A stretch of 30,258 nt of DNA from CAIQIA01 sp945861105 (lineage in GTDB: Bacteria > Cyanobacteriota > Cyanobacteriia > PCC-6307 > Cyanobiaceae): contig CANLCC010000025.1 of assembly GCA_947488815.1 (NCBI GenBank), positions 1 through 30,258 on the forward strand, written 5' to 3'. This document shows, piece after piece, positions 1 to 8,106 of the stretch. The notes beneath the pieces were generated by a model, which made no database searches, was not told the DNA's origin, and worked only from the letters and a program-made list of their open reading frames with translations. Made by a program: the position numbers and the translations under genes. Position 1 is the stretch's first letter, and every line of letters begins with the position of its first letter.

Positions 1-92
1 CGCCGGCTGATGTGAAGGATGGCCAGGGGCTTCCGCGGCGGCAGGGCCTGACCGGTGGAAGTGCGGGGCTTGTCGCTGCCGGTGCCGGCCAT
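1..92 (-). CDS. Possible N-terminal fragment of an unidentified protein, cut by window start
   Basis: Read on the minus strand, an ATG at position 92 opens a frame that stays open to the window edge for 30 full codons. Nearly all codons end in G or C, as in real genes of this genome. The visible product starts MAGTGSDKPR and reaches a hydrophobic stretch, LAILHISRR. This is too little to name a family. It would be transcribed divergently from the creatininase-family gene, with 56 bases between the two starts. In DNA this GC-rich, open frames also arise by chance, so this is a tentative call that depends on the sequence to the left. Confidence 0.4.
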   Translation of the reverse strand, partial: MAGTGSDKPRTSTGQALPPRKPLAILHISR

Positions 93-148
93 GACCTGAT
101 CGTGAGTCGTCCGATCCCACACTGTAGGCAGCGCCACCGGTTTCTCCC

Positions 149-1024
149 GTGTCCCCCCTGCCCCCCGTCGAGCCGGTCGAGCGGTGTCTTGCGGCCATGG
201 CCTGGCCCGCCGTGGAGGCCGCAGCCCGGCGGCCCGGCAGCACCGTGGTGCTGCCCCTCGGTGCCCATGAGCAGCACGGCCCCCATCTGCCCCTGGGCAC
301 CGATGCCCTCTTCGCCGAGCGGGTGCTGCAGGCCGCCCTGGCGCGGCTGGCGCCGGAGCTGCCCATCTGGCGTCTGCCCCTGCAGAGCTTCGGCTTTTCC
401 CCGGAACACGAGGGGTTCCCGGGCACCGTGAGCCTGCCGGCGTCGGTGGTGCTGGGTCTGCTGGATGCCGTGGGGGCCGCGGTCGCCGCCGCGGGATTCG
501 AGCGGCTGCTGCTGTTCAACGGCCATGGCGGCCAGATCGCCCTGCTGCAGGTGGCGGCGCGGCAGATCCATGCCCGCTGGCCGCGGCTGGCGGTGCTGCC
601 CTGTTTTCTCTGGTCGGGGCCCCGGCAGGTGCTGGATGCAATTCCCGAGCCGGAACGCTCCGGGGGCCTCCACGCCGGCCGGGCCGAGACCAGCCTGATG
701 CTGGCGCTGGCCCCCGGGCTCGTGGGTCCCCTGCCGCCGGCCGAGCCGGGGCCGGTGCCGCCGCCGGGGTTCTCGCTGGAGGGTGCGGTGCCCTGCGCCT
801 GGACCACCCGCGACATCAGCGCCAGCGGCGTCGTGGGCGATCCCACCGGCGCCGGCGCCGCGGAGGGTGAACAGCTGTTCGAGGGGCTTGTGCAGGGCTG
901 GACGGTGCTGCTGGCGGACCTGCTGGCCACCCCATGGCCCCACCGACGGCCCAGTCTCGGTACAGTGCAGCGTCCAACACCGGTCCCCGCTCCGGCGGGG
1001 GTTCCAGCCGCTCCCCCCGTCTGA
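149..1024 (+). CDS. Creatininase-family amidohydrolase
   Basis: A 291-residue protein of the creatininase family (PF02633), cytosolic metal-dependent amidohydrolases that cleave cyclic or linear amides. The metal-site signature is clear: LGAHEQHGPHLPLGTD near residues 38-52 (E41, H43, D52 as likely ligands), then NGHGGQ near 124-129 and HAGRAETS further on. Length is normal for the family. The start is a GTG at 149; no ATG lies just upstream, and the homologous core begins soon after. The stop overlaps the next ATG (TGATG), so it is probably co-transcribed and translationally coupled with ado. The substrate cannot be inferred: the family includes creatininase, riboflavin-pathway FAPy deformylases and MftE-type peptidases. 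Family assignment is secure, function is open. Confidence 0.85.
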   Translation: MSPLPPVEPVERCLAAMAWPAVEAAARRPGSTVVLPLGAHEQHGPHLPLGTDALFAERVLQAALARLAPELPIWRLPLQSFGFSPEHEGFPGTVSLPASVVLGLLDAVGAAVAAAGFERLLLFNGHGGQIALLQVAARQIHARWPRLAVLPCFLWSGPRQVLDAIPEPERSGGLHAGRAETSLMLALAPGLVGPLPPAEPGPVPPPGFSLEGAVPCAWTTRDISASGVVGDPTGAGAAEGEQLFEGLVQGWTVLLADLLATPWPHRRPSLGTVQRPTPVPAPAGVPAAPPV

Positions 1025-1740
1025 TGGCCGCCACCGTTCTCGAATCCAGCGTCGACGGCATCCCCGATGGGTTGCCTGACTTCACCACCGAGGCCTACCG
1101 CTCGGCCTACAGCCGCATCAACGCCATCGTCATCGAAGGGGAGCAGGAAGCCCACGACAACTACATGTCCATCGGCACCCTGCTGCCGGAGGAGGCCGAG
1201 CCCCTCGCCCAGCTGGCCCGCATGGAGCTGCGCCACATGAAGGGCTTCCAGTCCTGCGCCCGCAACCTGCAGGTGGAACCCGACATGGGGTTCGCCCGCA
1301 CCTTCTTTGCCCCCCTGCATGCCAATTTCCAGGCGGCCCTGGCGGAGAGCAGGGTGGCCACCTGCCTGGTGATCCAGGCCTTGATGATTGAAGCCTTTGC
1401 CATCGCCGCTTACCACATCTATATTCCCGTAGCTGATCCCTTCGCCCGTCGCATCACCGAGGCGGTGGTGAAGGATGAATACACCCACCTCAATTACGGC
1501 CAGGAGTGGCTGAAGGCCCATTTCGATGAGTGCCGTGAGGAGATTGAAGCCGCCAACCGCGCCAATCTGCCGATCATTCGCTCGATGCTCGAGCAGGTGG
1601 CCGACGATGCGGCCGTGCTTCACATGGGCAAGGAAGATCTCATTGAGGATTTTCTGATCGCTTACCAGGAAGCTCTTGCCGACGTGGGTTTCTCGACCCG
1701 CGACCTGGCCCGCCTGGGGGCAGCGGCCCTCGCTGGTTGA
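1024..1740 (+). CDS. ado: Aldehyde-deformylating oxygenase (alkane synthesis)
   Basis: A 238-residue ferritin-like di-iron enzyme that converts fatty aldehydes to alkanes (n-1) plus formate, using O2 and electrons from ferredoxin. All six expected iron ligands are present: E40 in IEGEQEAHDNY, E68 and H71 in MELRHMKG, E123 in LIQALMIEAFAI, and E152 and H155 in DEYTHLNYG, matching E32/E60/H63/E115/E144/H147 of the Synechococcus elongatus enzyme. The frame is open further upstream, but the ATG at 1024 gives the family's usual N-terminus (about 10 variable residues before DFTTEAY) and overlaps the preceding stop. The acyl-ACP reductase that supplies its aldehyde follows 75 bases later, the usual cyanobacterial order. 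Confidence 0.97.
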   Translation: MAATVLESSVDGIPDGLPDFTTEAYRSAYSRINAIVIEGEQEAHDNYMSIGTLLPEEAEPLAQLARMELRHMKGFQSCARNLQVEPDMGFARTFFAPLHANFQAALAESRVATCLVIQALMIEAFAIAAYHIYIPVADPFARRITEAVVKDEYTHLNYGQEWLKAHFDECREEIEAANRANLPIIRSMLEQVADDAAVLHMGKEDLIEDFLIAYQEALADVGFSTRDLARLGAAALAG

Positions 1741-1747
1741 GAACCGG

Positions 1748-1766
1748 GTCTCCCTTCATGGGAGAC
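1748..1766 (+). promoter_or_regulatory. Hairpin in the ado-aar gap
   Basis: A perfect 7-bp inverted repeat, GTCTCCC and GGGAGAC around a TTCAT loop, begins seven bases after the ado stop. A G-U pair could extend it by one. No T-run follows, so it is not a clear intrinsic terminator. It may stabilise the ado 3' end or attenuate read-through into aar. A chance stem is possible in such GC-rich DNA. Confidence 0.45.
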
Positions 1767-1815
1767 TCTCCCCATCGTTGGCGACCCGGCGCAGGTCCGG
1801 CCCAGCACTGTTTCG

Positions 1816-2868
1816 ATGTTCGGACTGATCGGTCACTCCAGCAGCTTCGCTGACGCCAGGCTCAAGGCCGGTCAGCTCGGCTTCGACGCCTTTGCCGAGG
1901 GGGACCTCGACATGTGGTGCAGTGCCCCCCCCCAGCTGGTGGAGACCGTCACGATCGCCAGCCTCACCGGCGCCACGATCGAAGGCTCCTACATCGATTC
2001 GTGCTTCGTGCCCGAAATGCTCAGCCGCTTCAAGACGGCCAAGCGCAAGGTCCTGAACGCCATGGAACTGGCGCAGAAGACCGGTCTGCAGATCACCGCC
2101 CTGGGGGGCTTCACGTCGATCATCTTCGAGAATTTCAATCTGCTGAGGGAGCAGCAGGTGAGGGCCACCACCCTCGACTGGTCCAGATTCACCACCGGCA
2201 ACACCCACACCGCCTGGGTGATCGCCCGCCAGGTTGAGGAGAATGCCCCCACCCTGGGCATCGACCTGCAGCGGGCCCGGGTGGCGGTGGTGGGGGCCAC
2301 GGGGGACATCGGCAGTGCCGTCTGTCGTTGGCTGGCTGCAAGCACCCGGGTGGCGGAGCTGCTGCTGGTCGCCCGCCAGCAGGGTCCCCTGGAGGAGCTG
2401 CGGGACTCTCTGCCCGGGGCCTCCCGCATCCTTCCCCTGGATCTGGCCCTGGCGGAGGCGGATGTGGTGGTCTGGGTGGCGTCCTTGCCCAAGACCCTGA
2501 CCATCGACGAGGGCAGCCTGCGCCGGCCATGCCTGATGGTGGACGGCGGCTATCCCAAGAACCTCGACAGCCGCTTCAGCCATCCCGACATCCATGTGCT
2601 CAAGGGAGGCATCGTCGAGTTCCACACCGACATCGGCTGGCAGATGATGGAAGCCGCCGACATGGAGCGGCCCCAGCGCCAGCTCTTCGCCTGCTTCGCC
2701 GAAGCCATGCTGCTGGAGTTCGAGGGTTGGCACACCAACTTCAGCTGGGGTCGCAACAACATCACCCTCGATGCCATGGAACGCATCGGTGCCGCCTCCC
2801 GTCGCCATGGCTTCCAGCCCCTCGCCCTGAAGCCGCCCCTGTCCACCGTCCATCCGCTCGTCGCCTGA
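1816..2868 (+). CDS. aar: Long-chain acyl-[acyl-carrier-protein] reductase
   Basis: A 350-residue NADPH-dependent reductase that turns fatty acyl-ACP into fatty aldehyde, the first step of alkane synthesis. It opens with the characteristic MFGLIGHSSSFADA. A Rossmann nucleotide-binding motif, VVGATGDIGSAVCRW, lies near residues 156-170. The ACFAEAMLLEFE segment holds Cys293, equivalent to the catalytic cysteine that forms the acyl-thioester (Cys294 in S. elongatus). TNFSWGRNNIT follows, as in known homologues. Length fits the family (about 340). The ATG at 1816 is the natural start. It is paired with ado upstream and followed four bases later by accA, so product formation and malonyl-CoA supply are encoded side by side. 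Confidence 0.97.
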   Translation: MFGLIGHSSSFADARLKAGQLGFDAFAEGDLDMWCSAPPQLVETVTIASLTGATIEGSYIDSCFVPEMLSRFKTAKRKVLNAMELAQKTGLQITALGGFTSIIFENFNLLREQQVRATTLDWSRFTTGNTHTAWVIARQVEENAPTLGIDLQRARVAVVGATGDIGSAVCRWLAASTRVAELLLVARQQGPLEELRDSLPGASRILPLDLALAEADVVVWVASLPKTLTIDEGSLRRPCLMVDGGYPKNLDSRFSHPDIHVLKGGIVEFHTDIGWQMMEAADMERPQRQLFACFAEAMLLEFEGWHTNFSWGRNNITLDAMERIGAASRRHGFQPLALKPPLSTVHPLVA

Positions 2869-2872
2869 CGCC

Positions 2873-3844
2873 ATGGCCCGCCGTCTCCTGCTCGAGTTCG
2901 AGAAGCCCCTGGTGGATCTCGAGGAGCAGATCGATCAGATCCGTCAGCTGGCCCGGGATTCCGAGGTCGATGTCAACCAGCAGCTGCTGCAGCTTGAGAC
3001 CCTGGCTGCCCGCCGCCGCGAGGAGATCTTCGGTGCCCTCACCCCGGCCCAGAAGATTCAGGTGGCCCGCCATCCCCAGCGGCCCAGCTGCCTTGATTTT
3101 GTTCAGCTGATCAGCGAGGAGTGGATCGAGCTCCATGGCGATCGTCGGGGCAGTGACGACAAGGCCCTGGTCGCGGGACTTGGACGGCTGGGCTCCCGTC
3201 CCGTGTTGTTTCTCGGCCACCAGAAGGGACGTGACACGAAGGAGAACGTGGCCCGCAACTTCGGCATGGCCTCCCCGGGGGGGTATCGCAAGGCCCTGCG
3301 GCTGATGCAGCACGCCGATCGCTTCGGGCTGCCGATCCTTGCCTTCATCGACACCCCCGGGGCCTATGCCGGCCGCCAGGCCGAAGAGCTGGGCCAGGGG
3401 GAGGCCATCGCCGTCAACCTGCGCGACATGTTCGCCCTCTCGGTGCCCGTCATCGCCACCGTCATCGGCGAAGGCGGCTCCGGCGGCGCCCTGGGCATCG
3501 GCGTTGCTGACCGGCTGCTGATGTTCGAGCACAGCGTCTACACGGTCGCCAGCCCCGAGGCCTGCGCCTCAATCCTCTGGCGCGATGCCGCCAAGGCCTC
3601 CGAAGCGGCCGAGGCCCTGCGGATCACCTCCCGCGATCTGCTCCAGCTCGGGGTGGTGGACCGCGTGATCGAGGAGCCCTCCGGCGGCAACCACTGGGCC
3701 CCCGTGCAGGCGGCCGAGGTGTTGCGTCAGGCCCTGGAGGAATCCCTGCAGGACCTGCTCAGCCTCGACGCCGACACCCTGCGACAGCAGCGCTACGACA
3801 AGTACCGCCGCATCGGTCATCTGCTGGAGGACGGAGGCGGATGA
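2873..3844 (+). CDS. accA: Acetyl-CoA carboxylase carboxyltransferase subunit alpha
   Basis: A 323-residue alpha subunit of the carboxyltransferase half of acetyl-CoA carboxylase. With AccD it moves the carboxyl group from biotin on AccB to acetyl-CoA, giving malonyl-CoA for fatty acid synthesis. Diagnostic segments are RDTKENVARNFGMASPGGYR, LPILAFIDTPGAYAG, VIGEGGSGGALGIGVAD and the C-terminal ITSRDLLQLGVVD. The N-terminus (LEFEKPLVDLEEQI) is typical, and the length is standard. It starts four bases after the aar stop, so it is almost certainly in the same transcript. Other subunits are not in this window, as usual for cyanobacteria, where acc genes are scattered. Confidence 0.97.
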   Translation: MARRLLLEFEKPLVDLEEQIDQIRQLARDSEVDVNQQLLQLETLAARRREEIFGALTPAQKIQVARHPQRPSCLDFVQLISEEWIELHGDRRGSDDKALVAGLGRLGSRPVLFLGHQKGRDTKENVARNFGMASPGGYRKALRLMQHADRFGLPILAFIDTPGAYAGRQAEELGQGEAIAVNLRDMFALSVPVIATVIGEGGSGGALGIGVADRLLMFEHSVYTVASPEACASILWRDAAKASEAAEALRITSRDLLQLGVVDRVIEEPSGGNHWAPVQAAEVLRQALEESLQDLLSLDADTLRQQRYDKYRRIGHLLEDGGG

Positions 3845-3946
3845 CCGCCCCGGGCCCACCATCTCCGGCGGGACTCCATTAGGCTTTCTTCAGGTTTGGA
3901 CCCCTGGGTCTGCCCTGCTCCCGCGAAATCCTTCGCCATCGCTTCC

Positions 3947-4684
3947 TTGACCTCCGCCCAGGCGCCGCCCAGCACTCGCCGGGCTCTGATCACCGGGGCC
4001 TCCCGGGGGATCGGTGCCGCCGCCGCCACCGCCTTCGCCCGTGCCGGCTGGGACCTGCAGTTGCTCGCCCGTGACAGCGAAGCACTCGCCGCCACCGCCG
4101 ACCGGTGCCGCCAGCAGGGCGTCTCCGTTCAGTCCACCATCGTTGACCTGGCGGAACCCGAGGCGGTGGCCCCGGCCATCGCCACCTCCCTTGAGCAGGG
4201 CGGCACCCCCGCGGTGGTGATCAACAATGCCGGTGCCGGGCTCACCGCCCCGCTGGTCGACACCGACCTCGACCGTTGGCAGTGGTTGCTGCAGCTCAAT
4301 CTCACGAGCGTGTTCCAGATCTGTCAGGCCGTCGTGCCCGCCCTGCGGGCCGCCGGGGGTGGACTGATCCTCAACATCAGCAGCCATGCGGCCCGCCACG
4401 CTTTCCCCGACTGGGGGGCCTATGGCGTCGGCAAGGCGGGTCTCCAGGCCCTGAGCCGTGGCCTCTCGGTCGAGGAGCGCGACCGGGGCATCCGTGTCTC
4501 GACCCTGACCCTCGGAGCCGTGGACACCGCGCTCTGGGACAGCCCCACGGTCCAGGCCGACTTCCCTCGCGACGGCATGCTCCGTCCCGAGGACGTGGCC
4601 CGCACCCTGCTGTTCATGGCTGAACAGCCGGACCACCTGTTGATCGAAGACCTCACCCTTCTGCCCGCTGCGGGCGCCCTCTGA
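3947..4684 (+). CDS. Short-chain dehydrogenase/reductase (SDR)
   Basis: A classical SDR of about 245 residues using NAD(P)H. It shows the cofactor motif TGASRGIG close to the N-terminus, NNAGAG, the catalytic serine in LNISSHAA and the YGVGK active-site pair (Tyr and Lys spaced YxxxK). The frame has no ATG before the core. TTG at 3947 gives MTSAQAPPSTRRALITGAS and is preferred. A TTG at 3896 in the same frame would add 17 residues with no family resemblance. It ends four bases before folE, and a gap of about 100 bases separates it from accA. The substrate is unknown. Placement after aar and accA hints at lipid or aldehyde chemistry, but placement before folE could equally suggest a pteridine role. 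Confidence 0.88.
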   Translation: MTSAQAPPSTRRALITGASRGIGAAAATAFARAGWDLQLLARDSEALAATADRCRQQGVSVQSTIVDLAEPEAVAPAIATSLEQGGTPAVVINNAGAGLTAPLVDTDLDRWQWLLQLNLTSVFQICQAVVPALRAAGGGLILNISSHAARHAFPDWGAYGVGKAGLQALSRGLSVEERDRGIRVSTLTLGAVDTALWDSPTVQADFPRDGMLRPEDVARTLLFMAEQPDHLLIEDLTLLPAAGAL

Positions 4685-4688
4685 TCCC

Positions 4689-5471
4689 ATGACCCCCCTC
4701 GACATGTCCGGCAGCAGCTCTGCCTCCTCCGCCCCGGTGCTGGGGGTTGGCGGCCTCAATGGCAGTGCAAACGGCAGCGTCGGCGCTGCCCGGCCGATCA
4801 GTGCCGTCATCCGCCAGCGGCTGCAGGCCGCTGGGGTGCCTTTCCTCGCCAACGACAACGTCGCCGACCAGCTGCGGGACGGCGAGCTGGAGTTGCTCGA
4901 GCGGGAGGTGACCGAGCGGGTGCGCGAGTTGCTGCGCAGCCTGCTGATCGACATCGACAACGATCACAACACCGAAGAGACCCCTGAGCGGGTTGCGCGG
5001 ATGTACCTCCATGAGGTCTTCAAGGGCAGATATCACCCTCAGCCCAAGATCGCCAGTTTCCCCAACGTCAAGCAGCTGGACGAGATCTACACGGTCGGAC
5101 CGATCACCGTGCGCTCGGCCTGTTCCCATCACCTGGTGCCGATCCTCGGTCATTGCTGGATCGGCATCAAGCCGGGCCAGCGGGTGATCGGCCTCAGCAA
5201 GTTCACCCGAGTCGCTGACTGGGTGTTCTCCCGTCCCCACATCCAGGAGGAGGCGGTGATGATCCTGGCTGACGAGATCGAGCGCCTCTGTGAGCCCCTG
5301 GGGCTGGCGATTCTGGTCAAGGCCCAGCACTACTGCATGAAGTGGCGTGGCGTGAAGGAGCTGCAGACCAGCATGGTCAATTCCATCGTGCGCGGTGATT
5401 TCCGTCACGATCCGGCCCTCAAGGCCGAATTCTTCGAGCTCGTCAAGCAGCAGGAGGCTCAGTACAGCTGA
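4689..5471 (+). CDS. folE: GTP cyclohydrolase I
   Basis: A 260-residue protein of the FolE family, which converts GTP to 7,8-dihydroneopterin triphosphate, the entry to tetrahydrofolate and pterins. A low-complexity Gly/Ser-rich leader of about 35 residues precedes the fold. TEETPERVARMYLHEVF, the zinc segment at C145-S146-H147-H148, the IGLSKFTRV segment and AQHYCMKWRG with C216 are visible. Zinc ligands C145, H148 and C216 are retained. The glutamate usually found in the CEHH motif is replaced by Ser146. This may be normal for a picocyanobacterial subgroup or may mark a paralogue with altered activity. Its last 29 bases overlap the 3' end of trpF on the other strand. Confidence 0.93.
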   Translation: MTPLDMSGSSSASSAPVLGVGGLNGSANGSVGAARPISAVIRQRLQAAGVPFLANDNVADQLRDGELELLEREVTERVRELLRSLLIDIDNDHNTEETPERVARMYLHEVFKGRYHPQPKIASFPNVKQLDEIYTVGPITVRSACSHHLVPILGHCWIGIKPGQRVIGLSKFTRVADWVFSRPHIQEEAVMILADEIERLCEPLGLAILVKAQHYCMKWRGVKELQTSMVNSIVRGDFRHDPALKAEFFELVKQQEAQYS

Positions 5472-6123
5472 GTTCTGCCCAGAGCCGCCTGACCTGTTCA
5501 AGGTTCTTGCGGCCGGGCGAGGTCTCCACGCCGCTGGAGACGTCGATGCCCAGGGGGACTGCACCGCTGGCCTCCAGTTCCTGCAGGGCTGCGGCGGCCC
5601 TGCCCGGACCGAGCCCGCCGGCCAGCCACCAGGGCAGGGAGGGGCGGAACGCTCCGAGCCACTCGAGGGGCAGCCGGCGGCCTGTGCCGCCATGGGCCCC
5701 GGGCACCCAGGCATCGAGCAGCACGGCTTCCACCACCCCCGCGTAGGCCTCCGCCCGGGCCAGGTCTTCGGCCGATCGCACCCGCAGGGCCTTCCACAGG
5801 GGCAGACCCAGCCGGTCTGCCAGCTCGGCGCAGCGGGCGGGGGATTCGTCCCCGTGCAGCTGGATCACCTGGTGACCCTGGCCGGCCTCCAGCTCTGCCA
5901 GGCTGGTGTCGTCGGGATCGACCACCACCAGCACCCGGCGGCAGGCCGGGGCCGCCGTGGCCACGGCCTGCCACAGCGCCGGACGCTGGGCCGGCGGTCG
6001 AAAGCGGGGTGAGTCGGGGGCGCCGATCACCCCGATGGCATCGCAGCCCACCGCAGCCACGGCGGCGGCCTCCTGGGGCTGCGTCAGTCCGCAGATCTTC
6101 AGCAGTGGTCGCTGGGACCCCAT
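5443..6123 (-). CDS. trpF: Phosphoribosylanthranilate isomerase
   Basis: A 226-residue TIM-barrel enzyme of tryptophan synthesis, converting N-(5-phosphoribosyl)anthranilate to the 1-deoxyribulose form. Signature segments in order are LKICGLT with the catalytic cysteine near the N-terminus, VIQLHGDE, VLLDA (the general-acid aspartate) followed by GGTG, LAGGLGP and GIDVSSGVET with PGRKN. Length is standard. The ATG at 6123 directly precedes the conserved KICG strand. It is transcribed toward folE and overlaps its 3' end by 29 bases. It is divergent from the M50 protease, with a 60-base gap that must hold both promoters. No other trp genes are nearby, as is common in cyanobacteria. Confidence 0.96.
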   Translation of the reverse strand: MGSQRPLLKICGLTQPQEAAAVAAVGCDAIGVIGAPDSPRFRPPAQRPALWQAVATAAPACRRVLVVVDPDDTSLAELEAGQGHQVIQLHGDESPARCAELADRLGLPLWKALRVRSAEDLARAEAYAGVVEAVLLDAWVPGAHGGTGRRLPLEWLGAFRPSLPWWLAGGLGPGRAAAALQELEASGAVPLGIDVSSGVETSPGRKNLEQVRRLWAELSCTEPPAA

Positions 6124-6183
6124 GGTCGCCGGTGCTCTCCATAAGATGACAACACGTCAGTCTCCCAGCAGGGTCTGATCGCC

Positions 6184-7425
6184 ATGAGCGGCCGGGTCAC
6201 CTCCCAGGGCTGGCGACTGTTCCGCATCGCCGGCATTCCCCTGTACATCCACCCCAGCTGGTTGCTGGTGCTGCCCCTGGCGACCCTGGCCTTTTTGCGG
6301 CCACTCGAGGGCCATGCCGGGGCTGCCCTGGTCACCGCGGTGCTGCTGTTCGGCTCGGTGCTGCTGCACGAACTCGGTCATTCCCTGGCGGCGTTACGGC
6401 TGGGGGTGCCGGTGCGCAGCATCACCCTGTTCATGCTCGGCGGGGTGGCCACGATCGAGCGGGAGCCGCGCACGGCCTTCGGCAGCCTGCAGGTGGCGGT
6501 GGCCGGCCCCCTGGTGAGTCTTGCCCTGGCCCTGGTGCTGGGCCTCAGCACCCATGGCCTCAGCCATCTGCAACCGCTGCTCGGCCTGATGGCGGAGGAG
6601 CTGGCCCGGCTCAACCTGCTGCTGGCCCTCTTCAACCTGCTGCCGGGCCTTCCCCTGGATGGTGGGCAGATTCTCCAGGCCCTGGTCTGGCAGGTGACCG
6701 GCAGCCGTGAGCGCGGTGTCCGCGTCTCAGGGACCTGCGGCCGGCTGCTGGCCTGGACGATCATCACCTTCGGGCTGCTGCTGCTGCTGCGGGGTGGCTC
6801 GGTCGACAGCCTCTGGCTCGTGCTGATCGGCTGGTTCCTGCTCGGCGCCTCCCGCAGCCAGCTGCAGCTGCTGACCCTGCAGAAGGCCCTCCAGGACCTG
6901 CGGGTGCGCGATGCCGCCGGCCGGCGGCTGCGGGTGCTCGAGCCCTCCACCACCCTGCGGGAGCTGAGCCGCCTGCGCCTGTCCAGCGACACACCCAGGC
7001 CCGACTGGGTGCTGCTCTGCGACGGGGGTCGCTGGCGTGGCTGGGTCGATGACGCTGCCCTGCGGCAGGTGCCCGTTCAGCGCTGGGATCACGAGACCCT
7101 TCTGGCCCAGGCCCGGCCCCTCGACAGCCTGCCCGCCATCGCCGAGGGAGCCCCCCTCTGGCAGGCCGTGCTGGCCCTCGAAGACAGCCCCATGGCCCGC
7201 CTGCTGGTGCTCAGCCCCGCCGGCCTGCCCACCGGCACCCTCGAGCGGCCCGAGGTCTCCGAAGCGGTGCTGACCCGCCTGGCCCTGCGTCTGCCCGTGC
7301 CCCTGCTCGAACAGGCCCGCCGCCAGGGCACCTATCCGATGGGATTTTCCCTGGCCTCCATCGCCCGGAGCATCGCCGCCCTGCCGGACTCGTCCGGGGC
7401 AGGCAGCGGCAGAACCAGGGGCTGA
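6184..7425 (+). CDS. M50 site-2 protease-like membrane zinc metalloprotease
   Basis: A 413-residue intramembrane metalloprotease of the M50 family. Hydrophobic segments start near residue 26. The zinc motif HELGH sits at 62-66 with catalytic E63, and the second metal motif is NLLPGLPLDGGQ with D159. Further hydrophobic segments run to about residue 225. The remaining 190 residues are soluble and resemble two degenerate CBS-like modules, as in the rhomboid-unrelated S2P/CBS subgroup common in cyanobacteria. Such enzymes cut membrane-bound anti-sigma factors or other regulators; the target here is unknown. The start ATG at 6184 fits the family leader GWRLFRIAGIPLYIHPSW. The last 94 bases overlap the 3' end of the gene on the opposite strand. 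Confidence 0.92.
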   Translation: MSGRVTSQGWRLFRIAGIPLYIHPSWLLVLPLATLAFLRPLEGHAGAALVTAVLLFGSVLLHELGHSLAALRLGVPVRSITLFMLGGVATIEREPRTAFGSLQVAVAGPLVSLALALVLGLSTHGLSHLQPLLGLMAEELARLNLLLALFNLLPGLPLDGGQILQALVWQVTGSRERGVRVSGTCGRLLAWTIITFGLLLLLRGGSVDSLWLVLIGWFLLGASRSQLQLLTLQKALQDLRVRDAAGRRLRVLEPSTTLRELSRLRLSSDTPRPDWVLLCDGGRWRGWVDDAALRQVPVQRWDHETLLAQARPLDSLPAIAEGAPLWQAVLALEDSPMARLLVLSPAGLPTGTLERPEVSEAVLTRLALRLPVPLLEQARRQGTYPMGFSLASIARSIAALPDSSGAGSGRTRG

Positions 7426-8087
7426 CGGCCGAACAGATCCACCGCCGCCGCCGCCTCCAGATGGTCGGCCAGGGTGCTGGCGGCCAATGGCCAGGCCTGG
7501 GGGGGGGGTGGATCATCGCCGAACAACTGCCGCCACAGCTCCACGGGAGGCTGCAGCTGGATCGACCCGTGCTGCAGCAGGCGGCCGCGGCTCCAGAGCT
7601 GGGCACTGCCGATGCGCTTGTCCCCCCCCTCATCGAGCAGGTCGGCGGCCGTGGCCGTGGCAAAGCAATGGGGCTGCCCGGCGGCCTGGGGGGCGCTGCC
7701 CGGCTGCAGCTGCCGCTCCAGCCGGTTCATGGCCTGCTGCAGCCACCGGGTCGTGGCGACGTAGCTGCGACGCTGACCCTTGGGTGGCGCCGCCAGGGCC
7801 AGGGCATAGCAGAGGTCACCCCCGTGGAGCACCGCGGCCCCGCCGCTGGGCCGCACCACCACCGCCAGCCCCGCAGGCGCGGACGCCGGGGCCAGCCGCT
7901 GATGGCGGCCCAGGGAGACCGTCGGAGACGTCCAGCTGTAGAACCGCAGCAGGGCCGGCGGCAGGCCCTGCTGCCCCACGGCCGCCAGCATCCAGCGGTC
8001 GAGGGCCATCTGCCGTTCCCCATCGGCCGCCAGCCGTGGCAGCAGCCCCCAGGCGGTGCCGGCGATGGGGGAGCCTGGATGATCCAT
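7332..8087 (-). CDS. Lipoate-protein ligase A / LipM-like octanoyl (lipoyl) transferase
   Basis: A protein of about 251 residues from the biotin/lipoate A/B ligase fold, which moves octanoyl or lipoyl groups onto E2 or GcvH lysines. Visible are LGRHQRL, RPSGGAAVLHGGDLCYAL (the acyl-binding loop), C141-F142 followed by DKRIGSAQ with K157, and LLQHGSIQL. The cysteine in a CF context before KIxGSAQ resembles the catalytic cysteine of Bacillus LipM, so octanoyltransferase is more likely than ATP-dependent ligase. The frame is open for 82 further codons upstream, but that stretch lacks family features and lies opposite the exporter gene, so ATG at 8087 is chosen; ATG at 8108 is an alternative. A run of ten C/G (7499-7508) encodes four prolines. 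Confidence 0.86.
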   Translation of the reverse strand: MDHPGSPIAGTAWGLLPRLAADGERQMALDRWMLAAVGQQGLPPALLRFYSWTSPTVSLGRHQRLAPASAPAGLAVVVRPSGGAAVLHGGDLCYALALAAPPKGQRRSYVATTRWLQQAMNRLERQLQPGSAPQAAGQPHCFATATAADLLDEGGDKRIGSAQLWSRGRLLQHGSIQLQPPVELWRQLFGDDPPPPQAWPLAASTLADHLEAAAAVDLFGRQPLVLPLPAPDESGRAAMLRAMEARENPIG

Positions 8088-8106
8088 CCGCGCCGGGCAG
8101 ACCGCC

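Noticed and set aside
1756..2874. A 372-codon minus-strand frame opposite aar.
   Set aside because: It mirrors aar codon structure and has no family motif. aar is certain on the plus strand.
7499..7508. Ten-G homopolymer in the LipM-like gene, and nine-C runs in aar (1925-1933) and kpsC (28812-28820), considered as phase-variation tracts.
   Set aside because: Runs of eight to ten C or G occur in several housekeeping genes here and follow from proline CCC codons in a GC-rich genome. No out-of-frame copy or alternative product is apparent.
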